Below are positions 19,601 through 30,609 of a stretch of 64,000 nucleotides of DNA, piece after piece. Numbering within the stretch: the stretch's first letter is position 1; each line of letters opens with the position of its first letter. The DNA is from Robiginitomaculum sp. Its GTDB lineage: Bacteria; Pseudomonadota; Alphaproteobacteria; Caulobacterales; Maricaulaceae. The notes under the pieces were generated by a model. The model was not told the origin of the DNA and searched no databases. It worked only from the letters and a program-made list of their open reading frames with translations. A program made the position numbers and the translations under genes. The stretch covers positions 1-64,000 of the forward strand of contig NVXG01000001.1 in the NCBI GenBank assembly GCA_002733805.1, written 5' to 3'.

Positions 19601-21146
19601 ACAATACGGCCAAGGGCGTATCATCGCCCATCGAACCTATGGCTTCCTTGGCTCCATCTGCCATCGGGGCCAACACCATCTGAATGTCCTCCAAACTTTG
19701 CCCGTTGGCCATTTGGCGCTGCACTAATTTTTGGCCGCTTATTGCCGATTTGGGTTCCGGTCCGGCCAATGTGTCATCCAGATTGACAACTTTTTTGAGC
19801 CATTCCTGATAGGGTTGAGCCGAAGATATTTGATCCATCATCCGAGCCGAATCGTAAAATTCGCCCTTGTCCAAATCGACCGCAATCAGGCGGCCCGGTT
19901 TGATCGAACCTTTTTTGATGATGGTTTTTTCATCCATCGGGCAAACGCCCATTTCCGAGCCAACCGCCAAAATACCTTGTTCATTGATCGCATAGCGCAA
20001 CGGGCGCAATCCATGGCGGTCCATCCCGGCCATTGCCCAGCGCCCGTCATAGGCCGAGAGCGCCGCCGGACCATCCCATGGCTCCATCACCGCATTGCAA
20101 TACTCATAAAAATATCGCCAGCTTTTCGGCATCAATTCGGCCCGGTTGGAATAGGCCTCGGGGATCAACAGAGTTTTGGCCAATGGTGCCGGACGTCCAG
20201 CCCGAACCAGCAATTCAAACACCGCATCCAATGCGGCAGAGTCCGATGATCCTTTTTGGATAACTGGCTTTACATCCTCAGCCCGCCGCCCAAAGGCGGT
20301 GGAGGCCATTTTTATTTCGTGAGCCTTCATGAAATTGGTATTGGCGCTGACCGTATTGATCTCGCCATTGTGGGCAATCATCCGAAACGGTTGTGCCAGC
20401 CACCATTGGGGAAACGTATTGGTTGAATAGCGTTGGTGATAAACCGCTGCGCGAGAAATAAATCTCGGATCAGCCAAATCCGGAAAAAACGCATCGATCT
20501 GTTCGGCCAGAAACATGCCCTTATAAACCACTGTTTTGCCCGATAACGAACAGACGTAAAAACCCGGCAGTGCTGCCTCAATCGCCCGCTTTTCAATGCG
20601 GCGCCGCACGATATACAGCTCGCGCTCCAACTTCTCTACATCATGGGATTTGGGCGGGTGAAACAACACCTGCTCAATGGCCGGGCGGGTATCGGCTGCC
20701 TTTTGCCCCAATACATCAATATTGGTCGGCACCCGCCGCCATCCATAGATATAAAATCCGCTACGCAATAACTCGGATTCAACAATGGTCCGGGCTGCTT
20801 CTTGTGCATTAAAATCAGTGCGGGGCAAAAACATCATGCCCACAGCAATAGGCCGCGAGGTTAGCCGGTGGCCGGTACGCTCGACTTTTTCCTCAAACAG
20901 TTTTCTGGGGATATCCAGCAAGATACCAGCCCCGTCTCCGGTTTTTCCATCGGCATCGACCGCACCCCGGTGCCACACATTTTTAAGCGCCTGAATGCCC
21001 ATCTCGACCACGTCGCGGCGCGGCTCTACATTCAATGTGGCAACCAACCCCACACCACAAGCATCATGCTCGTCTTGGGGGTCATAAACCCCGAGCTGCA
21101 TGAGCAGATCGCGCTTGGCTTCGTATTGTTTGATCCAGTCGCTCAT
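16641..21146 (-). CDS. gltB: Glutamate synthase (NADPH) large subunit
   Basis: The 1501-residue enzyme transfers the glutamine amide to 2-oxoglutarate. The class II amidotransferase domain comes first, with the nucleophile Cys30 in DACGVGL after a propeptide of about 29 residues. The central and FMN domains follow, the 3Fe-4S cysteines lie in CLMVRQCHSNTCPVGIC, and the C-terminal GXGXG beta-helix domain ends the protein. The ATG at 21146 overlaps the gltD stop as ATGA, so it is chosen over an in-frame start 78 bp upstream. The gene order is gltD then gltB. Confidence 0.95.
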   Translation of the reverse strand: MSDWIKQYEAKRDLLMQLGVYDPQDEHDACGVGLVATLNVEPRRDVVEMGIQALKNVWHRGAVDADGKTGDGAGILLDIPRKLFEEKVERTGHRLTSRPIAVGMMFLPRTDFNAQEAARTIVESELLRSGFYIYGWRRVPTNIDVLGQKAADTRPAIEQVLFHPPKSHDVEKLERELYIVRRRIEKRAIEAALPGFYVCSLSGKTVVYKGMFLAEQIDAFFPDLADPRFISRAAVYHQRYSTNTFPQWWLAQPFRMIAHNGEINTVSANTNFMKAHEIKMASTAFGRRAEDVKPVIQKGSSDSAALDAVFELLVRAGRPAPLAKTLLIPEAYSNRAELMPKSWRYFYEYCNAVMEPWDGPAALSAYDGRWAMAGMDRHGLRPLRYAINEQGILAVGSEMGVCPMDEKTIIKKGSIKPGRLIAVDLDKGEFYDSARMMDQISSAQPYQEWLKKVVNLDDTLAGPEPKSAISGQKLVQRQMANGQSLEDIQMVLAPMADGAKEAIGSMGDDTPLAVLSDQYRPLSHFFRQKFSQVTNPPIDPLREARAMGLKTRFRNLRNILSDGPDQTDEMYVLDSPVLTNGMYERYIKLVGKNQHKLDVTFKVPGSGTHRGTCLKTKLEDLKKTAEKAVRSGIENIVLSDERQCETRAAAPMILCVAAVQTHLMAKGLRSSCSILVRSAECVDPHYFAVLIGAGATVVNAYLSQYTLAERAARSPDKQDAGQAIANYKVAIEQGLRKIISKLGISVISSYRGGNNFEALGLSRSLVSANFPGMTSRISGIGLAGIEKKLLENHQHAFADPDGQLAIGGFYRVRASGEVHAYGADMITKLQTAVREGNYNLYKQFAEIVNTQKPIQIRDLLDFKPLRDPISTGSVEPVNDIRKRFCTPGMSLGALSPEAHGTLNIAMNRIGGKSVSGEGGEDRSRYQLSANGDNANSSVKQIASGRFGVTTEYLNQCREIEIKVAQGAKPGEGGQLPGFKVTEMIAKLRHATAGVTLISPPPHHDIYSIEDLAQLIYDLKQVNPVARVCVKLVASSGVGTIASGVAKAKTDTILIAGHNGGTGATPLTSMKYAGVPWELGLSEVHQVLTLNNLRDQITLRADGGLKTGRDIVIAAMLGAEEYGIGTLSLVAMGCLMVRQCHSNTCPVGICTQDDDLREKFTGKPEHIINLMTFIAEEVREILSALGVTSLSEIIGRTDLLAQVSRGAEHLDDLDLNAVLARVDTKPVVDSRDGRNEVTESLDSQIIHDARALFAQGDKTELSYNVHNTQRTIGARTSSVIYHQFGVEGLPDGQLCVNLRGSAGQSLGAFAMPGLRLIVVGDANDYVGKGLSGGQIVLHPPAESQIEARHSMILGNTCLYGATSGRLMASGRAGERFAVRNSGAVAVIDGCGNNGCEYMTGGTVVLLGGVGDNFAAGMTGGMAFLLDENDLFENAVNPETVVWQRFASSHWEGVCKDLIAEHAKQTGSIFSKGLLANWTNDRQKFWQVIPKEMLERLEHPLSD

Positions 21147-22558
21147 GTTTGCGCCTCCGCTTGTTGCGCCAGTAAATGCACGTGCATGGCTTTTGCCGCA
21201 TCGCGCCCTTCGCGAATGGCCCACACCACAAGCGAGGCACCCCGGACAATATCGCCCGCCGCAAAGACGCCCGACAGGCTGGTTTCAAATCGGGTCGGGT
21301 GAACCTCCACGGTTTTCCAGGGTGACAGTTTCAGGTCCGGTGCGATTTTGCTCAACTCTTCCGGGGCAAAGCCCAAAGCCTCAATGACCAGATCCGCTTC
21401 CAGTTTAAAATCCTCATCGGCAATGACCGAAAAACTCTGGCGGCCGCTGGAATCGCGTTGACCCAGTTGCATCCGACTGACTTGCAGGGCTTGCACCTTG
21501 TCATTTTTTACGACAATTCGGTTGGGCGCGGCCAACCATGAAAAGTCCACGCCCTCTTCTTGGGCATTGACCATTTCGCGGTGACTGCCCGGCATGTTGG
21601 CTTCATCTCGCCGATACAGACAGGTCACCGTATCGGCTCCTTCGCGGATGGCGGTGCGGACGCAATCCATGGCAGTATCGCCGCCACCAACCACAACCAC
21701 TTTCTTACCTTTGGCGGTTTGTGCCGAAACTTGATCGCCTAATCCTCGCTTGTTGGCCCGTACCAGATAGGGCAAAGCTTCAATCGTTCCGACACCCTCA
21801 CTGCCCGGCACACCCAGACGGTGCGCCGCATATACCCCAATGGCCAGCAATACCGCCTGATGTTTTGCTCGCAAATCAGCCAGTGAAATATCCCGGCCAA
21901 TTTCGGTGTTCAGCACAAATTGAATGCCGCCGTCTTGCAGACGTTTGATCCGGCGCTGGACAATGTCCTTGTCCAGTTTGAAATTGGGTATGCCATACAT
22001 CAACAAACCACCGGCCCGATCATATCGGTCATAGACACTGACCTGCCAACCCAGTTCGCGCAAATGCTCGGCAGCAGCCAATCCAGCTGGCCCGGCACCG
22101 ACAATCCCAGCCGACAAATTTCGCTCCATACGCGGCCGCAAGGGGGTCACCCAACCGTTCGCCCAAGCGGTATCAGTCAAGTGTTTCTCGATCGCGCCAA
22201 TGGTAATGGTGCCATGGCCCGATTGCTCGACCACGCAAGCGCCCTCGCACAAACGATCTTGCGGACAGATGCGACCACAAATTTCCGGCATGAAATTGGT
22301 TTGTGCCGACAGGCGGTAAGCTTGTTCCATCTGACCTTCAGCGGCCAATTGCAGCCAATCGGGAATGTTGTTTTGCAACGGGCAATGGTTTTGGCAAAAC
22401 GGCACGCCACATTGCGAACACCGCGAGGCTTGTTCGCGCGCTTTGGTCTCGAGGTAATTTTGATAAACTTCATCGAAATCGGCGCTTCGAAGCTTCGAAT
22501 CTCTCTTTTGCGGCATTTTTCCGGGAATTCTGGCAAATTTTAACATGGTCTGGGTCAT
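21143..22558 (-). CDS. gltD: Glutamate synthase (NADPH) small subunit
   Basis: The product, about 471 residues, passes electrons from NADPH through FAD to GltB. Two N-terminal 4Fe-4S cysteine groups are visible (CSQCGVPFCQNHC and CGRICPQDRLCEGAC), then the FAD site GAGPAGLAAAEHL, the NADPH site VVGGGDTAMDC and a C-terminal FAD segment GVFAAGDIVRG. I prefer the start at MTQTMLKFARIPGK (22558); ten more residues are possible. It lies 128 bp or more after the pyrimidine operon on the same strand and may have its own promoter. Confidence 0.93.
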   Translation of the reverse strand: MTQTMLKFARIPGKMPQKRDSKLRSADFDEVYQNYLETKAREQASRCSQCGVPFCQNHCPLQNNIPDWLQLAAEGQMEQAYRLSAQTNFMPEICGRICPQDRLCEGACVVEQSGHGTITIGAIEKHLTDTAWANGWVTPLRPRMERNLSAGIVGAGPAGLAAAEHLRELGWQVSVYDRYDRAGGLLMYGIPNFKLDKDIVQRRIKRLQDGGIQFVLNTEIGRDISLADLRAKHQAVLLAIGVYAAHRLGVPGSEGVGTIEALPYLVRANKRGLGDQVSAQTAKGKKVVVVGGGDTAMDCVRTAIREGADTVTCLYRRDEANMPGSHREMVNAQEEGVDFSWLAAPNRIVVKNDKVQALQVSRMQLGQRDSSGRQSFSVIADEDFKLEADLVIEALGFAPEELSKIAPDLKLSPWKTVEVHPTRFETSLSGVFAAGDIVRGASLVVWAIREGRDAAKAMHVHLLAQQAEAQT

Positions 22559-22716
22559 ATTTCTCTCAAATTCACCGAAATCGGACAAAATGGAGAATTA
22601 TTATATGAAATAGAACCTATTCTGCAAAGTCCATTTGCACAAAAATTAGACTTTCTGCCTGTATTTACGAAAACAACCCCAAAACATTGGATCAAGACCG
22701 GCGAATTTGGTAAATT

Positions 22717-24150
<1,434 letters not shown>

Positions 24151-25599
24151 TCAATTTCTTTTGGCCAAAACCAGATATACAATTGCCGCAACGCCAAAGC
24201 CGACAAACCACGCATAGCTGTAAATCGTATCAAACATGGTTGGTACGACGCTAACAAATCCGGCGGCGTGTAAAAACCCCGGCAAATTGGGTAAAATACC
24301 GATTGCCAGCGCCAATAATCCGGCAACGTTCCAGCCGTTGTTTGCGCCGTATTGCCCATCATGGGTAAACAGATCATCTAGTTTCAGTTCGGTTTTGCGG
24401 ATCAAAAAATAATCTGCGATCAGCAAACCAGCGATCGGACCCAGCAGCGCCGAATACCCGACCAGCCAAGTAAAGATATACGCTCCGGCATCTTCGACCA
24501 ATTTCCATGGGAAAATCGCAATGCCGATGGCGGCAGTAATATACCCGCCCATCCGAAAGGAAATTTTTGACGGAGCCAGATTAGAAAATCCATAGGCCGG
24601 GGCCACCACATTGGCTGCCAAATTGGTGGTCAGCGTGGCAATCACCAAAGCCGCCAGCGCAAAGATCACCCCAATGCCGCCCATCCGTCCGGCCAGATCA
24701 ACCGGGTTCCAAATCGCTTCGCCATAAATGGTGACCGTGGCCGAAGTTACCGCGACTGAGATAAAGGCAAACAGCGCCATCGGGATCGGCAGACCGATGG
24801 CCTGTCCGATCATCTGGTCCCGCTGGCTTTTAGCAAACCGGGTAAAGTCCGGAATGTTGAGCGCCATGGTGGCCCAAAACCCGACCATAGCGGTGAGCGA
24901 GATAAAAAACGTCGGCCAGAACTGTCCTTGTTTGGCGCCGCCTTCGACAAATTGCGAGGGCGCGGAGAGCATTTCGCCAAAGCCACCAGCTTTGACATAG
25001 GCCCAGGCCAACAACGCCAACCCCATGGCCAGCAGAAACGGTGCGGCCATGGTTTCCAACCAACGAATACTCTCCGTACCTTTCCTGATAAAATAAAGGT
25101 GCATCACCCAGAACAGCAAGAAACAAACCGTTTGGGCCAGATCAATACCCAGCACGGGTAGGTCTGCGCCTTTGAACATGTCGCCGCTCAATGCGTTGGC
25201 AATGACATAAATCGCTGAACCACCGACCCAGGTATTGATCCCAAACCAGCCGCAAGCGACCAGCCCCCGGGCCAGAGCTGGAATTTTAGCGCCTTTGGTG
25301 CCAAACGCCGAGCGCAACAGGACCGGAAACGGCACGCCGTATTTTGCGCCCATATGCCCGATCAACATCATTGGAACCAACACAATGGCATTGCCCAAAA
25401 ACACCGTCAGCACCGCCTGCCACCAGTTCATCCCAGCCGCGACCAACCCACCGGACAGCATATAAGTCGGCACACAAACCACCATTGCCACCCACAGCGA
25501 TGCAAACGACCACATGTCCCAAGTTCGCTGATCTTCGGCCGCCGGAGCCATGTCGGCATTATAAAGCGACGGGTCGTGTTGGCGATTTGTTTGGCTCAT
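24151..25599 (-). CDS. NCS1 nucleobase:cation symporter
   Basis: The 482-residue, twelve-helix membrane protein belongs to the NCS1 family (Mhp1, PucI, uracil/allantoin carriers). LYNADMAPAAEDQRTWDMWSF before TM1 is the family signature. The ATG at 25599 follows AGGGGCAG and is preferred over a start 84 bp upstream inside the preceding gene. Its place within the pyrimidine operon points to uracil, thymine or dihydropyrimidine uptake. Confidence 0.9.
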   Translation of the reverse strand: MSQTNRQHDPSLYNADMAPAAEDQRTWDMWSFASLWVAMVVCVPTYMLSGGLVAAGMNWWQAVLTVFLGNAIVLVPMMLIGHMGAKYGVPFPVLLRSAFGTKGAKIPALARGLVACGWFGINTWVGGSAIYVIANALSGDMFKGADLPVLGIDLAQTVCFLLFWVMHLYFIRKGTESIRWLETMAAPFLLAMGLALLAWAYVKAGGFGEMLSAPSQFVEGGAKQGQFWPTFFISLTAMVGFWATMALNIPDFTRFAKSQRDQMIGQAIGLPIPMALFAFISVAVTSATVTIYGEAIWNPVDLAGRMGGIGVIFALAALVIATLTTNLAANVVAPAYGFSNLAPSKISFRMGGYITAAIGIAIFPWKLVEDAGAYIFTWLVGYSALLGPIAGLLIADYFLIRKTELKLDDLFTHDGQYGANNGWNVAGLLALAIGILPNLPGFLHAAGFVSVVPTMFDTIYSYAWFVGFGVAAIVYLVLAKRN

Positions 25600-25622
25600 G
25601 TTCTGCCCCTGATGGTGTCTAC

Positions 25623-26492
25623 TTATTTGCTCTCGGTTAGTTTTCCGTAGGTGTCCGGGCGGCGATCTCGGAAAAACTGCCACAAGTTCCGTACTTCGCG
25701 GACCAGATCCATGTCCATATCATGGATCAACAATTCATCCTTGTCACGACTGGCCTCGGCTTCGATCTGGCCACGTGGGTTGACGAAATAGCTCTGGCCG
25801 TAAAACTCGCCAATATCCCACGGTTGTTCGCGTCCAATCCGGTTGATCGCCCCGATAAAGCACCCGTTGGCCGCGGCCGAAGCCGGTTGTTCCAGTTTCC
25901 ACAAATACTCGGACAATCCGGCCACGGTGGCTGATGGGTTTACAATGTATTCAGCACCGTTCAGGGCCAAAGCGCGCCAACCTTCGGGGAAGTGCCTATC
26001 ATAGCAAATATAGACCCCAAGCTTGCAATACTTGGTCTGAAACACCGGCCAGTTTGACTTGCCGGGCTTGAAGAAAAATTTCTCCCAAAATCCAGCCACC
26101 TGCGGAATGTGGGTTTTGCGATATTTGCCCAGATATGTCCCGTCGGCGTCAATCACGGCGGCGGTGTTGTAATAAACACCCGCCACATCGTCGGCCTCAT
26201 AAATCGGCACAACGATGACCATATTATATTTCTTGGCATAGCCCTGCATCAGCCGGGTCGTCGGACCATCTGGAATGCTCTCGGCCGCTTCAAACCATTT
26301 TACGTCCTGTGAGGGACAAAAATAGGGCTGGGTGAAGACCTCCTGAAAACACAGGACTTGCACGCCCGCCTCCCCGGCTTCCTCAATGTACGGAATGTGC
26401 GCCTCGATCATCGCCTTGGTGATGGCTGCCGGGTTGCTCTCGGTTGAGGCTTTTAAGGCCATCTGAATCAGGCCACCGCGTAATTTGGTCAT
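25623..26492 (-). CDS. Beta-ureidopropionase (nitrilase family)
   Basis: The 289-residue protein has the nitrilase triad: Glu in CFQEVF, Lys in KYRKTHIPQ and Cys in GVYICYDRHFPE. The length and the conserved C-terminal GFRDRRPD-like end fit N-carbamoyl-beta-alanine amidohydrolase. It releases beta-alanine (or beta-aminoisobutyrate), CO2 and ammonia, the third step of reductive pyrimidine breakdown. It lies 12 bp after the mmsA stop and 23 bp before the carrier. Confidence 0.92.
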   Translation of the reverse strand: MTKLRGGLIQMALKASTESNPAAITKAMIEAHIPYIEEAGEAGVQVLCFQEVFTQPYFCPSQDVKWFEAAESIPDGPTTRLMQGYAKKYNMVIVVPIYEADDVAGVYYNTAAVIDADGTYLGKYRKTHIPQVAGFWEKFFFKPGKSNWPVFQTKYCKLGVYICYDRHFPEGWRALALNGAEYIVNPSATVAGLSEYLWKLEQPASAAANGCFIGAINRIGREQPWDIGEFYGQSYFVNPRGQIEAEASRDKDELLIHDMDMDLVREVRNLWQFFRDRRPDTYGKLTESK

Positions 26493-26504
26493 GTGGATAT
26501 TCCT

Positions 26505-28001
26505 CTATTCCATGCTCGGAAAAGTAAATTGGGCGCCGGATCGGATGCCGGTTGGCCAGCGCGCGGTTGTGGTTTTCAACCGGGTATAAAAATGCACCGC
26601 TTCCGGGCCATAAATCCCGTGCGCGCCAAAGCTGGAGCGTTTCCAGCCGCCAAAACTGTGGGTCGCAACCGGCACCGGAATCGGCACATTGATCCCGACC
26701 ATGCCGACTTTAATGCGCTTGGCAAAATCCCGCGCCGCATCACCATCACGGGTAAAGATCGCCGTGCCATTTCCGTATTCGTGGTCGTTAATCAGTTTCA
26801 CCGCCTCGGCGTAAGTCTCGGCTCGCAAGACACTCAAAACTGGTCCGAAAATCTCGGTTTTATAGACGCTCATATCTTTGGTGACATAATCCAACAAAGT
26901 ACCGCCCACCCAAAAACCGTTCTCATAGCCCTGTAATTTCAGGCCGCGACCATCAACCACTACGGTTGCGCCTTCTGCCTCGCCAGCAGCAATACATCCG
27001 TCGATCCGGTCGCGGGCCTCCGCCGTGATCACCGGCCCCATTTCGGCGGCACTGTCGGTGCTGGGGCCAATTTTCAACGCCGCCACTTGTGGGGCCAGTT
27101 TTTCCACCAGCCGGTCAGCGGTTTCCTGGCCGATCGGCACTGCCACCGAAATGGCCATGCAGCGTTCACCAGCCGAGCCAAACCCGGCTCCCATCAAAGC
27201 GTCAGCGGCCTGATCCAGATCCGCATCGGGCAGGATAATCATATGGTTTTTAGCACCGCCCAGAGCTTGCACCCGTTTGCCGGCGGCGCAGCCTCGTGTG
27301 TAGATATATTCAGCAATCGGGGTAGAGCCGACAAAGCTGACCGCCTGAATGTCCTTGTGATCCAATATGGCATCAACCGCCGCTTTGCCACCATGCACTA
27401 TGTTCAACACTCCGTCGGGCAGTCCGGCCTTTTGAAACAAATCAAAGATCAGATTGGCGCTGGACGGATCACGCTCCGATGGTTTCAAAATAAAGGTATT
27501 GCCACAAGCCAGCGCCATCGGGATCATCCACAACGGCACCATGGCCGGAAAATTAAACGGGGTGATCCCGGCGACTACGCCCAACGGCTGACGCTCGGAA
27601 AAGGTGTCGATCCCCGGTCCGACCTCTCGCGAGAAATCACCTTGTAAATGGGTTTGTATCCCACTTGCATATTCGACCACTTCCAACGCCCGGACAACTT
27701 CACCCAAGGCATCAGCATGGGTCTTGCCGTGTTCCATGGAAATGGTGCTGGCGATTTCATCGCGGCGCTGGTTCATTTGATCGCGCAACGCAAACATCAC
27801 TTTGGCCCGGCGAGCCGGGCTGGTAGTTGACCAGCCTTCAAATGCGGCCAAGGCGGCGGTTATTGCTGCATCAATTTCAGCCGCTTCGCCCAACACCACT
27901 TGAGCGATGGTTTCGCCGGTGGCCGGGTTAAAGACGTCTTGTATCTGACCTGATTGTCCGGTGGTCATTTGTCCGCCGATAATGTGGTGTATCTGGTTCA
28001 T
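26505..28001 (-). CDS. mmsA: CoA-acylating (methyl)malonate-semialdehyde dehydrogenase
   Basis: The 498-residue ALDH oxidises malonate semialdehyde (from beta-alanine) or methylmalonate semialdehyde (from beta-aminoisobutyrate) with CoA to acetyl-CoA or propionyl-CoA. The nucleophile Cys lies in GSAGERCMAIS, and NFPAMVPLWMIPMAL and the FVGSTPIAEYIY nucleotide segment match MmsA closely. Co-location with the omega-aminotransferase and the ureidopropionase fits the last step of pyrimidine carbon use. Confidence 0.93.
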   Translation of the reverse strand: MNQIHHIIGGQMTTGQSGQIQDVFNPATGETIAQVVLGEAAEIDAAITAALAAFEGWSTTSPARRAKVMFALRDQMNQRRDEIASTISMEHGKTHADALGEVVRALEVVEYASGIQTHLQGDFSREVGPGIDTFSERQPLGVVAGITPFNFPAMVPLWMIPMALACGNTFILKPSERDPSSANLIFDLFQKAGLPDGVLNIVHGGKAAVDAILDHKDIQAVSFVGSTPIAEYIYTRGCAAGKRVQALGGAKNHMIILPDADLDQAADALMGAGFGSAGERCMAISVAVPIGQETADRLVEKLAPQVAALKIGPSTDSAAEMGPVITAEARDRIDGCIAAGEAEGATVVVDGRGLKLQGYENGFWVGGTLLDYVTKDMSVYKTEIFGPVLSVLRAETYAEAVKLINDHEYGNGTAIFTRDGDAARDFAKRIKVGMVGINVPIPVPVATHSFGGWKRSSFGAHGIYGPEAVHFYTRLKTTTARWPTGIRSGAQFTFPSME

Positions 28002-28010
28002 TTGAACGGC

Positions 28011-29330
28011 CTAATCAATGGTTTCCAAAATATCGCGCATGGTTTCGAACATAAAATCAATATGGGGTTTTTCGATAATCAAGGGCGGGGAAAAAGCAAT
28101 GATGTCGCCCGTGGTGCGGATCAGCAAGCCTTTGTCATAGGCTTTTAAGAACGCCTCCGTGGCTCGTTTGGTCACGGCACCGGGAATGGATTCAAGCTCC
28201 ACCGCGCCGATCAGGCCCATATTGCGAATATCAATGACATGAGGCAGGCCTTTGAGCGAATGAACCGCATCTTCCCAATAGGACCAAAGCTTGGTGCCCT
28301 TCGTAAACAGGCCGTCTTCCTCATAGGTATCCAGCGTGGCCAAAGCAGCGGCGCAGGCCATTGGATTGGCCGAATAGGTATAGCCATGGAATAACTCGAT
28401 CAGCTCTTCTGGGCCTTGCATGAAGGCATCATAAACCTGGTTTGAGGCAAATACCGCGCCCATTGGAATAACTCCGTTGGCGATCGCTTTGGCGGTGCAG
28501 GTAATGTCCGGCTCGATGCCGAAATAATTGGCCGCAAATGGCGTGCCCATCCGGCCAAACCCGGTAATCACTTCATCCCAGATTAGCAAAATGCCGTGTT
28601 TTTTGGTAATTTCCCGCAAGCGTTCCAGATAACCTTTGGGCGGCATGATCACCCCAGCCGAACCGGCAATCGGCTCGACAATCACCGCCGCAATGGTCGA
28701 CGGATCATGCAATTCGCACAGACGCTCCAAATCATCGGCCAAATAAGCCCCGTGTTCCGGTTGCCCTTTGGAAAAGAGGTTTTCTTCCAGACCGTGCGTA
28801 TGGCGCAGATGATCAACTCCGCTGACCAAGGAACCAAACATTTTGCGGTTGGCTGGCATGCCGCCAACTGACATGCCGCCAAAATTAACCCCGTGATAGC
28901 CCTTTTCGCGACCGATCAGCCGAGTGCGATGCCCCTCACCACGCACCCGGTGATAGGCGATGGCGATTTTGAGCGCCGTCTCTACGCTCTCTGAGCCAGA
29001 ATTGGTGAAAAACACATGATCCAACTCACCCGGCATCACGGCTTTTAGCCGATTGGCCAGCTCAAATGCCTTGGGGTGGCCCATCTGGAAACCCGGACAA
29101 TAGTCCATCTCCTCGACTTGTGCTTGTATGGCTTTGACGATGCGCGGACGTTTGTGGCCCGCATTGCAACACCAAAGGCCTGCAATGCCGTCCATCACTT
29201 GGCGACCATCATGAGTGGTGAAATACATACCCTCGGCCGCCACAAACAGACGCGGTTTTTTCTTAAAGGCCCGATTGGGGGTAAACCCCATCCAATAGGC
29301 ATCCAGATCATTGGGAACCGGGACATTCAT
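28011..29330 (-). CDS. Beta-alanine (omega-amino acid):pyruvate aminotransferase
   Basis: The 439-residue class III PLP aminotransferase carries the cofactor aspartate in LIWDEVITGFGRMG, the Schiff-base lysine in TCTAKAIANGVIPMGAV and the N-terminal YFTTHDGRQVMDGIAGLWCCNAGH. It most resembles omega-amino acid:pyruvate transaminases. Context says that it converts beta-alanine and/or beta-aminoisobutyrate to the semialdehyde used by MmsA. It is close to its neighbours on both sides (4 and 9 bp). Confidence 0.9.
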   Translation of the reverse strand: MNVPVPNDLDAYWMGFTPNRAFKKKPRLFVAAEGMYFTTHDGRQVMDGIAGLWCCNAGHKRPRIVKAIQAQVEEMDYCPGFQMGHPKAFELANRLKAVMPGELDHVFFTNSGSESVETALKIAIAYHRVRGEGHRTRLIGREKGYHGVNFGGMSVGGMPANRKMFGSLVSGVDHLRHTHGLEENLFSKGQPEHGAYLADDLERLCELHDPSTIAAVIVEPIAGSAGVIMPPKGYLERLREITKKHGILLIWDEVITGFGRMGTPFAANYFGIEPDITCTAKAIANGVIPMGAVFASNQVYDAFMQGPEELIELFHGYTYSANPMACAAALATLDTYEEDGLFTKGTKLWSYWEDAVHSLKGLPHVIDIRNMGLIGAVELESIPGAVTKRATEAFLKAYDKGLLIRTTGDIIAFSPPLIIEKPHIDFMFETMRDILETID

Positions 29331-29334
29331 GGGC

Positions 29335-30609
29335 TTACTCCGCAGCTTTGAGGGTGTTTTTAGGGTGATCCGGCCAAGTTACATAAGGAAGGTCGTTTTT
29401 AACCTCGACCATTTCAATGCAATCGGGCACCGGGCAAATATGCTGGCATAAATTGCAACCGACACAGTCGGCATCAATCACCGTAAAGTCTCGCCCACCA
29501 GCTTCATTGGTTTGCATTAAAATGGCCTGATGCGAGGTGTCTTCACAGACAATATGACAGCGCCCGCACTCAATACATTTGTCCTGATCGATTTTGGCCT
29601 TCAGGTCGTAATTCATGTTCAGGTCATTCCAGTTGACCGTATTGGCCACAGCCATTCCCTTGAAATCAGCAATGGAACGATAGCCCTTGGCATCCATAAA
29701 ATCGGACAGACCGTCATTCAGGTCTTCAATGATCCGAAACCCGTAGAGCATTGCCGCCGTGCAGACCTGCAAGGCATCCGCCCCCAGCGCAATGAACTCC
29801 GCCGCATCGCGCCACGTAGTAATGCCGCCAATTGCTGAAATATCCAAACCTTGCGTTGCTGGATTGCGAGCGATTTCCGCAACCATGTGCAAGGCAATTG
29901 GTTTGACCGCACTACCGCAATAGCCCCCATGGGTGCCTTTGCCATCCAAGACCGGCATCGGGGCCATCACATCCAGATCAACCCCAATGACCGAGTTCAC
30001 CGTATTGATCAACGCCACCGCATCGGCCCCACCCGCCAAAGCGGATTCGGCAGGCAGCAAAATGTCGGTCGTGTTGGGAGTCAGCTTGGTAAACACCGGA
30101 ATATCCACCACTTCGCGGACCCAGCGTGTGGTGTCTTCGACCATTTGCGGCACCTGACCAATGGCCGAACCCATGCCCCGCTCGCACATGCCATGCGGGC
30201 AACCCAAATTCAGCTCAATGCCATGCACGCCGGAATTGGCAATTTTGATGGCCAGCTCTTTCCATAGATCTTCTTCGACCGGGGCCATCATCGAGCCGAT
30301 GATGATGCGGTCCGGCCAGTTTTTACGGACCTGCTCGATCTCGCGTAAGTTGACCTCTAACGGACGGTCCGAGATCAGCTCGATATTATTGATCCCCAAA
30401 ATACTGCGCGCCGTATCCTTGTGTACACCATAGCGCGAAGTGACATTTACCACTGGCGGATCAGCCCCCAGCGTCTTCCAAACCACACCGCCCCACCCGG
30501 CGGCAAAGGCCCGTTCCACATTATATTGTTTGTCGGTCGGCGGTGCCGAAGCCAGCCAGAACGGATTGATGCTCTCAATCCCAGCAATCGTGCATCCCAA
30601 ATCAGCCAT
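29335..30609 (-). CDS. preA: NAD-dependent dihydropyrimidine dehydrogenase, PreA subunit
   Basis: The 424-residue subunit reduces uracil or thymine. An FMN-binding barrel related to dihydroorotate dehydrogenase (active-site Cys in NLGCPHGMCERGMG) is followed by a C-terminal ferredoxin domain with two CxxCxxC groups (CIECGRCHIVC and CVGCNLCQHIC). The ATG at 30609 overlaps the preT end by eight bases, so the longer in-frame start 48 bp upstream is unlikely. It forms a complex with PreT. Confidence 0.94.
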   Translation of the reverse strand: MADLGCTIAGIESINPFWLASAPPTDKQYNVERAFAAGWGGVVWKTLGADPPVVNVTSRYGVHKDTARSILGINNIELISDRPLEVNLREIEQVRKNWPDRIIIGSMMAPVEEDLWKELAIKIANSGVHGIELNLGCPHGMCERGMGSAIGQVPQMVEDTTRWVREVVDIPVFTKLTPNTTDILLPAESALAGGADAVALINTVNSVIGVDLDVMAPMPVLDGKGTHGGYCGSAVKPIALHMVAEIARNPATQGLDISAIGGITTWRDAAEFIALGADALQVCTAAMLYGFRIIEDLNDGLSDFMDAKGYRSIADFKGMAVANTVNWNDLNMNYDLKAKIDQDKCIECGRCHIVCEDTSHQAILMQTNEAGGRDFTVIDADCVGCNLCQHICPVPDCIEMVEVKNDLPYVTWPDHPKNTLKAAE